Shown here piece after piece: positions 1-5,075 of a DNA stretch of 7,169 nucleotides. Below the pieces are notes generated by a model. That model worked only from the letters and a program-made list of their open reading frames with translations, did no database searches and was not told the DNA's origin. The stretch comes from SURF-24 sp964537965 (lineage in GTDB: Bacteria; Bacteroidota; Ignavibacteria; Ignavibacteriales; SURF-24). A program made the translations under genes and the position numbers. Where the stretch lies: positions 1-7,169 of the forward strand of contig CAZIDB010000236.1 in NCBI GenBank assembly GCA_964537965.1, given 5' to 3'. Within the stretch, counting starts at the first letter, position 1, and the number at the start of each line of letters is the position of its first letter.

Positions 1-294
1 AAAGGAATAATCTGATACAACCAGTGCTCTAACATGAATCGCTTCAGATTCAAAATTTTTGTACAATCCATTTTCCCTTTCATCGTTTGGAATACCATAG
101 TTTCCAATAAGAGGATAGGTACAGACAAGTATTTGACCGCGGTATGAAGGATCCGTCATTGTTTCGGGATATCCGACCATACCTGTATTAAAGACGACTT
201 CACCATTTGTGTTTTTAACGTTACCAAATGAATAGCCGGGGAACTCAGTTCCGTCGCTTAAAAGTAGTTTTACATTTTTTGTTTCTTTATTCAT
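1..294 (-). CDS. carA: Carbamoyl-phosphate synthase small subunit, N-terminal part (partial)
   Basis: CarA is the glutaminase subunit of carbamoyl-phosphate synthase: it releases ammonia from glutamine and passes it to CarB to make carbamoyl phosphate for pyrimidine and arginine synthesis in the cytoplasm. The 98 visible codons are the N-terminal small-subunit domain. The family signatures are LLSDGTEFPGYSFG (residues 11-24), GEVVFNTGMVGYPE (31-44), TDPSYRGQIL (47-56) and TYPLIGNYGIP (59-69). The catalytic amidotransferase domain lies beyond the left edge. The ATG at 292-294 is the only sensible start, since the DGT motif begins 13 residues later. No clear Shine-Dalgarno precedes it, but a hairpin with a T9 run ends 22 bases upstream, which suggests control by transcription attenuation. 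The gene is in the same direction as the sigma-54 regulator but 280 bases away, so it probably has its own promoter. Confidence 0.95.
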   Translation of the reverse strand, partial: MNKETKNVKLLLSDGTEFPGYSFGNVKNTNGEVVFNTGMVGYPETMTDPSYRGQILVCTYPLIGNYGIPNDERENGLYKNFESEAIHVRALVVSDYSF

Positions 295-316
295 ATGTTT
301 CAAAGTTTATTCGGGC

Positions 317-342
317 AAAAAAAAAGCCACTTAGAAGTGGCT
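317..342 (-). terminator. Rho-independent terminator in the carA leader (probable attenuator)
   Basis: On the minus strand AGCCACTT pairs with AAGTGGCT around a very short CT turn; a 6-7 bp stem with a 4-6 base loop is more realistic. The stem runs directly into nine T residues (plus-strand A run 317-325). The plus-strand reading has no T run, so it acts leftward. It ends 22 bases before the carA start and more than 230 bases after the sigma-54 regulator stop. That position fits an attenuator of carA better than a terminator of the regulator, though the latter remains possible. Confidence 0.8.
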
Positions 343-372
343 ATTAATAAAATAAAAATTCCCTGCTTGCAT
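331..372 (-). CDS. Possible 13-residue leader peptide of carA
   Basis: The minus strand has an ATG at 370-372 followed by 12 sense codons and a TAA at 331-333, reading MQAGNFYFINSHF. The stop codon sits in the loop of the terminator hairpin, and codons 5-10 are made almost only of A and U (AAT TTT TAT TTT ATT AAT). A ribosome reaching the stop would cover the terminator's 5' arm and prevent it folding, as in E. coli pyrBI attenuation. There are three Phe codons and no Arg codon, so arginine-type codon attenuation is unlikely. The ribosome binding site is weak (a GAG about 10 bases upstream), which is the main reason for doubt. No homology is claimed. Confidence 0.35.
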   Translation of the reverse strand: MQAGNFYFINSHF

Positions 373-383
373 TTGGGGCAAGC
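365..383 (-). promoter_or_regulatory. Upstream leader hairpin, candidate RNA polymerase pause site
   Basis: GCTTGC pairs perfectly with GCAAGC (6 bp) around the 7-base loop CCCAAAT, and the U-rich stretch of the carA leader follows four bases later. The leader ATG begins at the end of the loop. A hairpin followed by a U-rich tract upstream of a terminator is typical of pause elements in attenuators. The pairing is seen directly; the pause role is inferred. Confidence 0.4.
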
Positions 384-457
384 TCAAATATCAAAATAAC
401 TTTTATTTTCGATTTCTTTTTTATGATTGTATTTTCTGTGTTAAAATTTCTTGTGTA

Positions 458-486
458 AAAATAAAGAAAACTGTTTTAGTTAACAA
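458..486 (-). promoter_or_regulatory. Weak sigma-70-like promoter candidate for carA
   Basis: The minus strand reads TTGTTA, 17 bases, TATTTT. This is 4 of 6 matches at each box with ideal spacing, and would start transcription near 451 and give a leader of about 155 bases. The rest of 384-574 is AT-rich with no gene. In such sequence a match this good can occur by chance, so this is only a candidate. Confidence 0.2.
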
Positions 487-574
487 TGTTTTGCTAAACG
501 CATTTTGTATAAAATTTCGCAAAGCAGATTAAAACTTAAAATTATTTTAATATTCATAAAACTCTGGTTGGGTT

Positions 575-2059
575 TTACATTTTTAACTTCTTCATTTTAC
601 TCTGGAGAGTTGTTGGTTTAATTTTAAGTAATGCTGCCGCTCCATCGCTTCCGTAAATTTTTCCGTTTGTTAAGGAAATTGCTTTCTGGATTATCTTTTT
701 TGTTTCTTCTTCAAATGTTTTAAGAGATTCTTCTTTACAATCAGTTTTTGCTTTTTGCTTGCTTTCAAAAATCAGGTGAGCCGGCTTTATCAATCCGTCT
801 TTGCTTAGAATAACAGCTCTTTCAAGTGTGTTTTGAAGCTCGCGTACATTACCATGCCAGTAATTTTCTCTAAGAATTTTTACGGCTTCAGGAGAAAGAG
901 TTATTTTTTTATCGCTGAATTTTTGAGCAAGTCTTCCAAGAAAATAATCTGCTAATAAATAAATATCATCTTTACGTTGACGCAAAGGAGGAAGGTTTAT
1001 TGGAAATACGTTTAGCCTGTAGAACAAATCTTCGCGGAATTTCCCTTCTTTAACTTTTTCTTCAATATCAATATTAGTGGCGCAGATAATTCTAACGTTG
1101 GAATGAATTGTCTTTTCGCTGCCAAGCCGTTCAAAAGTTCCTTCCTGTATTGCCCGCAGCAGTTTTGGCTGAATATCCATGGGCAAATCGCCAATCTCAT
1201 CAAGAAAAAGAATTCCTTCATCGGCAAGTTCAAATCTTCCTCTTCGTGCAGAAACCGCTCCGGTAAAGGCTCCTTTTTCGTGTCCAAACAATTCACTTTC
1301 CGCAAGATTATAATTAAGCGCAGAGCAGTTCAAAGTAATAAACGGTTTAGTTGCTATTCTGGATAAAGCATGAATTGCTTTTGCAACCTGTTCTTTTCCG
1401 GTTCCTGTTTCACCAAGTATCATAACATGTGAATCTGTTGGCGCTACAAGTTTTATTTTTTCAATTATCTGCATCCATGCAGAAGAACTTCCTATCAGCC
1501 CATCAACAACGGAAGAAATATTTCCAATTAAAGAAGTTCGTTCGTAAATCAAAGTTTCTTTTTCTACCAATAAAGAATCTGTTGCCATTGCCTGTGCTAA
1601 TGCAAGTGCAATCAACTTTGAAAGTGAATTTGCTATAACTACTTTTTGCGGAGTGAACAAATCGCAGTGACTATGATCCAAAGTCATAAGCCCAAGAACA
1701 TCATTATCAACATGCAACGGAACAAGCATACAAGAATGCCCGGATGGAAGATCAATTACATCTTCGTAAGTATCGTGGTGATTAACATCGTGGGTTTCTT
1801 CTACCAACTTAACCTGTCCGTTTGCAAGAACATTTGCAATATCCGGATGATTCTTTAGCGGGATTTCAAATTCTTTCAGCTTATCGTTAACAAGCGGGCC
1901 CTGAGCATAACGAACGCGTAAATTATCATTTGCTTCTTTACTTAATATTACTGCCAGTTCAAAAGGAATTATTTCACTTATTGTATTAAGAACAATCTCC
2001 ATTGTCTTTTGCGGAGAAAGGTAGGGCAACTGACTGTAAGCTAAAATGTTTGTTTCCAT
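575..2059 (-). CDS. Sigma-54 enhancer-binding activator with NorR-like GAF domain
   Basis: This 494-residue protein hydrolyses ATP to open sigma-54 RNA polymerase promoters from distant enhancer sites. An N-terminal GAF sensor (about 15-155) is followed by the AAA+ domain (about 188-415): Walker A GETGTGKE (216-223), the sigma-54-contacting GAFTGA loop (263-268), Walker B ILFLDEIGD (283-291), sensor I ATN (327-329), the FREDLFYRLN arginine region (341-350) and sensor II NVRELQN (404-410). A Fis-type helix-turn-helix ends the protein (about 468-494, GAAALL...TTLQSKMKKL), resembling FhlA. Aligned from memory with E. coli NorR, the GAF keeps the proposed non-haem iron ligand positions: D96, E99 (Asp in NorR), H108, C110 and D128. 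NorR Arg75 is Asp73 here. All domains are complete. It is divergent from dps-prx, with three palindromes starting 5 bases from its start codon, so autoregulation is likely. The activator role is near certain; NO sensing is inference. Confidence 0.93.
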   Translation of the reverse strand: METNILAYSQLPYLSPQKTMEIVLNTISEIIPFELAVILSKEANDNLRVRYAQGPLVNDKLKEFEIPLKNHPDIANVLANGQVKLVEETHDVNHHDTYEDVIDLPSGHSCMLVPLHVDNDVLGLMTLDHSHCDLFTPQKVVIANSLSKLIALALAQAMATDSLLVEKETLIYERTSLIGNISSVVDGLIGSSSAWMQIIEKIKLVAPTDSHVMILGETGTGKEQVAKAIHALSRIATKPFITLNCSALNYNLAESELFGHEKGAFTGAVSARRGRFELADEGILFLDEIGDLPMDIQPKLLRAIQEGTFERLGSEKTIHSNVRIICATNIDIEEKVKEGKFREDLFYRLNVFPINLPPLRQRKDDIYLLADYFLGRLAQKFSDKKITLSPEAVKILRENYWHGNVRELQNTLERAVILSKDGLIKPAHLIFESKQKAKTDCKEESLKTFEEETKKIIQKAISLTNGKIYGSDGAAALLKIKPTTLQSKMKKLKM

Positions 2060-2064
2060 TTAAT

Positions 2065-2078
2065 ACCGAAATATCGTT
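2065..2078. promoter_or_regulatory. Palindromic operator/enhancer site 1
   Basis: ACCGA-AATA-TCGTT is the first of three related inverted repeats and has one mismatch between arms (ACCGA against AACGA). It contains the shared half-site CGAAAT and starts only 5 bases from the regulator's start codon. A protein bound here would block the regulator's own initiation region. Confidence 0.55.
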
Positions 2079-2080
2079 AA

Positions 2081-2099
2081 TGACGAAATTTAGTCGTCA
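2081..2099. promoter_or_regulatory. Palindromic operator/enhancer site 2
   Basis: TGACGA and TCGTCA are perfect 6-base arms separated by seven bases. The site contains CGAAAT and TCGT like its neighbours, with a wider spacer. Its centre is about 18 and 20 bases from those of sites 1 and 3, close to two helical turns, so all three would face the same side of the DNA. Confidence 0.55.
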
Positions 2100-2103
2100 A
2101 GAT

Positions 2104-2117
2104 AACGAAATATCGTT
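2104..2117. promoter_or_regulatory. Palindromic operator/enhancer site 3
   Basis: AACGA-AATA-TCGTT has perfect 5-base arms and shares 13 of 14 bases with site 1. It is the site nearest the dps promoter, about 95 bases upstream of the predicted transcription start, a normal distance for a sigma-54 enhancer. The probable binder is the adjacent activator. Confidence 0.6.
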
Positions 2118-2178
2118 TGATGGTAAAGCGAGTAATTAAAATTTCTGTTATAAATATGAATTAAAAGCGGTTTTAGCT

Positions 2179-2195
2179 TTGGCATTCCGGTTGTT
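2179..2195 (+). promoter_or_regulatory. Sigma-54 (-24/-12) promoter of dps-prx
   Basis: TTGGCATTCCGGTTGTT matches the consensus YTGGCACG-N4-TTGCW at the invariant GG (2181-2182), at CA and at TTG with correct spacing. The -12 element is GT rather than GC, and CG after TGGCA is TT. Transcription would start near 2206, giving a leader of about 27 bases before dps. A sigma-54 activator gene next door and tandem palindromes about 90-135 bases upstream make chance unlikely. Confidence 0.7.
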
Positions 2196-2232
2196 ATAAA
2201 AGGATAAAACAAAAAATTAAAGGAGAAACAAA

Positions 2233-2694
2233 ATGAAATCATTAAATAGAAAAATTCAGGAAGAAAATGTAGTGTTGTTAAAAGAAGTATTGGCGGATCA
2301 GTTTTTACTTTACACAAAATCAAGAAACTATCACTGGAATGTAACCGGTCAGAATTTTTTTGGACTGCATTCAACATTCGAAAAAATTTACGACGAACTT
2401 GCAGAGGATATTGATGTTATTGCAGAAAGAATTCGCGTCCTGGGTTCAAAGGCCCCTGGTACATTAAAAGAATTCTTAAGTTTATCTTCAATAAAAGAAG
2501 AAGAAGGCAGCTATCCTCTTTCAAATGTAATGGTTCAGAACCTTGTTAAGGATATTGAGGTTGTTAACCAAAAACTGGCCAACGCAGCAAGGAAATTCCA
2601 GGATTCAAATGATGAAGTAACTGCAGGTTTACTTTACTCAATGGTTGAAAAATATGAAAAGACAAACTGGATGCTCAAATCATTAGCTGAATAA
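2233..2694 (+). CDS. dps: Dps ferritin-like DNA-protection protein (ferroxidase)
   Basis: Dps assembles into a 12-subunit shell that oxidises Fe(II), usually with hydrogen peroxide, and stores the ferric core, preventing Fenton damage; many members also bind DNA. The signature YHWNVTG...H...E...D..AER spans residues 33-66. The ferroxidase residues line up with E. coli Dps: H34 (H51), H46 (H63), E50 (D67), D61 (D78) and E65 (E82). The D-to-E change at residue 50 is conservative. The protein has 153 residues against 167 in E. coli, the missing part being mostly the lysine-rich N-terminal tail, so DNA binding may be weak. The ATG has a strong Shine-Dalgarno, AAAGGAG (2219-2225), 7 bases upstream. 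It is the first gene of an operon with the peroxiredoxin, 36 bases downstream, behind a predicted sigma-54 promoter. Confidence 0.95.
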   Translation: MKSLNRKIQEENVVLLKEVLADQFLLYTKSRNYHWNVTGQNFFGLHSTFEKIYDELAEDIDVIAERIRVLGSKAPGTLKEFLSLSSIKEEEGSYPLSNVMVQNLVKDIEVVNQKLANAARKFQDSNDEVTAGLLYSMVEKYEKTNWMLKSLAE

Positions 2695-2730
2695 ATAGAA
2701 TAAATCATTAACCAAATTTGGAGAATTAAA

Positions 2731-3435
2731 ATGGAAAACGTTCAGAATCAATTACCACGAATTGGCGAACCGGCACCGGAATTTAAAGCCGTAACTACTC
2801 AGGGCGAAATTAACTTTCCTGTAGATTACAAAGGGAACTGGGTAATATTATTTAGTCACCCGGCAGATTTTACCCCGGTATGCACAAGTGAATTTATGAC
2901 CTTTGCAAGCCAGGAAGAAAAATTTGCAAAAGCGAATTGCAAACTTGTTGGGCTATCGGTAGATGGTTTGTACAGCCATATAGCTTGGCTAAGAACAATA
3001 AAGGAGAAAATTGAATATAAAGGGATGAAAAACGTAGAAGTAAAATTTCCGTTGATTGAAGACATAACAATGGAAGTTGCAAAGAAGTATGGAATGATAC
3101 AGCCGGGTGAGAGCAATACTAAGGCAGTACGTGCAGTGTTCTTTATAGACCCCAATGGAATTATTAGAGCAATGATTTATTATCCGCTTAGCCTTGGAAG
3201 AAACTTTGACGAATTGTACAGGGTGCTAATTGCACTTCAGGCGGCAGACAAATTTTCTGTTGCAATGCCGGCAGACTGGCAACCGGGTGATGACGTAATA
3301 GTTCCTACGGCGGGTTCGTGCGGAACTGCTAAAGAGAGAATGGAAGGCAAAGAAGATATGAAATGTTATGATTGGTTTTTCTGTACCAAGGAATTAAGCA
3401 AAGAAAAAGTATTAAATGCCATAATAAAAAAATAA
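2731..3435 (+). CDS. Peroxiredoxin, Prx6/AhpC-TSA family (archaeal thioredoxin-peroxidase type)
   Basis: This is a cysteine-based enzyme that reduces hydrogen peroxide and organic peroxides, and often peroxynitrite. The catalytic motif P-x3-T-x2-C is complete: P44, T48 and peroxidatic C51 (HPADFTPVCTSEF), with the partner Arg at R134 (KAVRAVFFIDP). At 234 residues, with a long C-terminal arm, it fits the Prx6 subfamily. The arm holds C197, C212 and C218; the last pair (CYDWFFC) has the same spacing as C207/C213 of the Aeropyrum pernix peroxiredoxin, so recycling through C-terminal cysteines rather than a pure 1-Cys cycle is likely. There is no signal peptide, so it is cytoplasmic. A GGAG (2720-2723) lies 7 bases before the ATG. 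It is co-transcribed with dps and followed closely by a terminator, so Dps would remove iron while this enzyme removes peroxide. Confidence 0.94.
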   Translation: MENVQNQLPRIGEPAPEFKAVTTQGEINFPVDYKGNWVILFSHPADFTPVCTSEFMTFASQEEKFAKANCKLVGLSVDGLYSHIAWLRTIKEKIEYKGMKNVEVKFPLIEDITMEVAKKYGMIQPGESNTKAVRAVFFIDPNGIIRAMIYYPLSLGRNFDELYRVLIALQAADKFSVAMPADWQPGDDVIVPTAGSCGTAKERMEGKEDMKCYDWFFCTKELSKEKVLNAIIKK

Positions 3436-3451
3436 CTACTCAACTTAAAAC

Positions 3452-3485
3452 AACCGGGTGTTGTTGTATAATAACATCCGGTTTT
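3452..3485 (+). terminator. Terminator of the dps-prx operon
   Basis: The arms AACCGGGTGTTG (3452-3463) and TAACATCCGGTT (3472-3483) pair over 12 positions, two of them G-T, around a small AT-rich loop. The stem ends in TTTT (3482-3485), 16 bases after the peroxiredoxin stop codon. This marks the operon's end. Confidence 0.8.
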
Positions 3486-3486
3486 A

Positions 3487-3752
3487 TCTAACCGCTTCGC
3501 CTTCTGATATGCTGCCTTATCATCTCAGTTTTTAATGCATAGGAAACTTTCGGCTTCAAAAAAATCTTAGTTGATTTTAACGGTAAATTCTGCATAATTG
3601 CAGTTGGCAAAATAATAAAACACCGACAAAGGTGTTTTAAACAAGCTTCGGTAATTTTTCCTTCGTTTGAATTTTATTTTGAGATTAAAAAGTCAGGAAA
3701 AATCTATGAAAGGAAACTTGAACTAAAAGCAGAAATACAGAAAAACCGAGAA
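3487..3752. other. Gap of 266 bases: hairpin and open frames, no confident gene
   Basis: At 3617-3638 AAAACACC and GGTGTTTT form a perfect 8 bp stem around GACAAA. Read leftward it is followed by TTATTATTTT, so it could terminate minus-strand transcription, though no minus-strand gene precedes it. The plus-strand frame of the next gene stays open back to a TAG at 3540-3542 without an ATG, GTG or TTG. The minus strand holds a 35-codon open frame (3488-3595). Neither could be tied to a known family. Confidence 0.5.
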
Positions 3753-3758
3753 GTGCTT

Positions 3759-4091
3759 ATGACTGAGGGTCCTGGACAATGGGATCAGTTCAGAACATTT
3801 CCCGGCAGTTGCGTTAAATTTGGTAAGAGAATCGGCTATAAACAGGAATACAAACAGAAGGTATTAGATAATGACGGTAATTATGATGTTATAGTTTATG
3901 CCACCGAACAGAATAAAGAAAAATGGTTTCCCATTGTTAATTTAACCTTTTCAGTAAAAAATGGTAAAGAAGCCATTAACGAAAAACTCTCCGGTGAAAG
4001 CGCAAATCCATTGCACAGGTTTATTACATCAAGCTCTCATTACCAGGAGAATGCTGTAAAAAATACAGTACCCAATCACGGTGAACTATAG
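3759..4091 (+). CDS. Hypothetical protein, unrecognised
   Basis: This is a 110-residue protein I cannot assign. It begins MTEGPGQWDQFRTFPG, is rich in Lys, Asn and aromatics, and has a stretch with alternating hydrophobic residues (YDVIVYATEQNKEKWFPIVNLTFSV, described here only as a likely beta-rich segment around residues 45-70). The tail is polar and probably disordered. No signal peptide or membrane segment is seen, and the two cysteine-free halves offer no metal motif; one Cys lies near residue 18. The ATG at 3759 has GAG 8 bases upstream. A GTG at 3753 would add two residues but sits only 2 bases from that GAG. The frame is open another 210 bases upstream, and from about 3660 reads like protein (charged, lysine/glutamate-rich), so the N-terminus may be longer, truncated or frameshifted. 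A terminator 40 bases after the stop supports a transcribed gene. Confidence 0.55.
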   Translation: MTEGPGQWDQFRTFPGSCVKFGKRIGYKQEYKQKVLDNDGNYDVIVYATEQNKEKWFPIVNLTFSVKNGKEAINEKLSGESANPLHRFITSSSHYQENAVKNTVPNHGEL

Positions 4092-4131
4092 AAATACTTT
4101 TCAGCATAAAACAAGCGTTAGTTTTAAATTG

Positions 4132-4165
4132 AATGGCGGAGAAAATATTATCCGCCATTTGATTA
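4132..4165 (+). terminator. Probable terminator after the hypothetical gene
   Basis: AATGGCGGA (4132-4140) and TCCGCCATT (4151-4159) form a perfect 9 bp GC-rich stem around a 10-base AT loop, 40 bases after the stop at 4091. The 3' side continues TTGATTATCTT, T-rich but interrupted, so termination may be partial. The stem also reads well on the opposite strand. Confidence 0.6.
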
Positions 4166-4211
4166 TCTTAGCATACCTTAAAATTTTTATTAATAGTAAA
4201 TAAGGGATGTT

Positions 4212-4598
4212 ATGAAAAAATTCTTTGCTGTCATTTTATTTTCATTTTTTATTTTAGTTTTTTATTCCTGTAAATCGGAGACGACCGAACCGCAGCAAGC
4301 AGCCCAGCACGAGATTGAGTATAAAACAACAGGTACGGTTAATAATATTTCGGAAATAAGATATCTTAATTATAACGGGGATACACTTACAGCCAATAAC
4401 CAGGGAGCAAGCTGGAATTATAAATGGACACAGAAAGGTAAAGCCGGAGACAAGACTTATTTGAAGGTTACTTTAACAAATCAAACCGGTTATGTCGTTT
4501 TAACTATTCTTTCAGACAGCAATGAACTAACAAGGGATACTTTAAGAGCATACCCTACTGGTGTTGCAAATCTTTCTCGTGGAATAACAATTCCTTAA
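4212..4598 (+). CDS. Small lipoprotein with MmpS-like domain pattern
   Basis: This 128-residue secreted lipoprotein begins with a short basic start (MKK), a hydrophobic segment (residues 4-18) and a lipobox-like FYSC with the lipidated cysteine at C20. A polar linker (KSETTEPQQAAQ) leads to one small domain, about 34-126. Its pattern is an opening EYKTTGTVN strand, a YLNYNGDT turn, an SWNYKWT strand, a YLKVTLTNQTGYVVLTI segment with an acidic turn, and a closing RAYPTGVANLSRGI. This resembles the beta-sandwich of MmpS-type and related lipoproteins, but that match is from memory of the pattern and is uncertain. No catalytic residues are visible, and the role at the cell surface is unknown. AAGGG (4202-4206) precedes the ATG by 5 bases. 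It converges on the CBS gene with only 6 bases between stop codons and no terminator in the gap. Confidence 0.75.
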   Translation: MKKFFAVILFSFFILVFYSCKSETTEPQQAAQHEIEYKTTGTVNNISEIRYLNYNGDTLTANNQGASWNYKWTQKGKAGDKTYLKVTLTNQTGYVVLTILSDSNELTRDTLRAYPTGVANLSRGITIP

Positions 4599-4604
4599 AT
4601 AAAA

Positions 4605-5054
4605 TTATTTTGAATGAATTGGCGGCGTACCTTTTATGTAATGAACAAGCTGTTCGATCACAAACTCTTTTTCATCAATAAGCGCTTTTACAACATCACC
4701 AATTGATATAATACCGATCAGCTTGTCGTTCTCCATAACCGGCAAATGACGCACTCTCTTGTTGGTCATAAGCGCCATACACTCTTCAACGGTTCGCTCT
4801 GCCGTTACATAAATTACATCTTCAGACATAATTTCTTCAACGGTCATCTCCTTTGATGATTTGCCGTGAAGGATTACTTTCCTTGCGTAATCTCTTTCGG
4901 AAAGAATGCCTTTTATCTTGCCATCCTCCATAACTATAAGCGCTCCAATATCTTTTTGCGCCATCAGCTCCAGAGCATTATAGACTCTTACGGAAGAGTT
5001 TATCGAATAGATGTTATTATCTTTGCCGGATAAAATTTCTCGTATGTTTTTCAT
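4605..5054 (-). CDS. Tandem CBS-domain protein
   Basis: This 149-residue cytoplasmic protein is little more than a CBS pair: CBS1 about 8-63, ending GILSERDYARKV (49-60), and CBS2 about 72-128, ending GIISIGDVVKAL (114-125). CBS pairs fold into a Bateman module that binds AMP, ATP, NAD or similar nucleotides and normally reports energy state to a partner. The S-x-R-D / S-x-G-D ends of the two motifs are where ribose and phosphate contacts are usually found. No enzyme or DNA-binding domain is attached; a short helix and tail follow CBS2. A Shine-Dalgarno AGGA (minus strand, 5061-5064) lies 6 bases upstream of the ATG. It follows the metal transporter gene by 69 bases, with a 10 bp inverted repeat between, so co-transcription is possible. 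The partner is unknown. Confidence 0.9.
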   Translation of the reverse strand: MKNIREILSGKDNNIYSINSSVRVYNALELMAQKDIGALIVMEDGKIKGILSERDYARKVILHGKSSKEMTVEEIMSEDVIYVTAERTVEECMALMTNKRVRHLPVMENDKLIGIISIGDVVKALIDEKEFVIEQLVHYIKGTPPIHSK

Positions 5055-5075
5055 TTTTTTTCCTGGGTTGTTTTG

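Noticed and set aside
490..523. Imperfect hairpin (TTTGC/GCAAA with inner ATTTT/AAAAT) after the sigma-54 regulator gene
   Set aside because: Arms are short and interrupted, no T-run follows on the minus strand, and AT-rich sequence makes such pairings common.
295..574. PyrR-binding RNA or a known riboswitch in the carA leader
   Set aside because: No PyrR-type conserved loop or recognised aptamer core could be found; the simple hairpin, U-tract and leader ORF explain the layout better.
1012..1858. Several open frames of 69-97 codons on both strands inside the sigma-54 regulator gene
   Set aside because: They overlap a full-length gene with intact domains and show no family motif or good ribosome binding site; they are shadows of its codon bias.
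2095..2146. Possible sigma-70 promoter of the regulator using TTGACG (minus strand, 2095-2100)
   Set aside because: No acceptable -10 box at 16-18 bases; the best match (GATATT) needs 19 bases and shares only 4 of 6 positions.
2856..3155. Antisense open frames within the peroxiredoxin gene, one looking hydrophobic
   Set aside because: The hydrophobicity is a by-product of reading lysine/glutamate-rich codons backwards; the plus-strand gene is certain.
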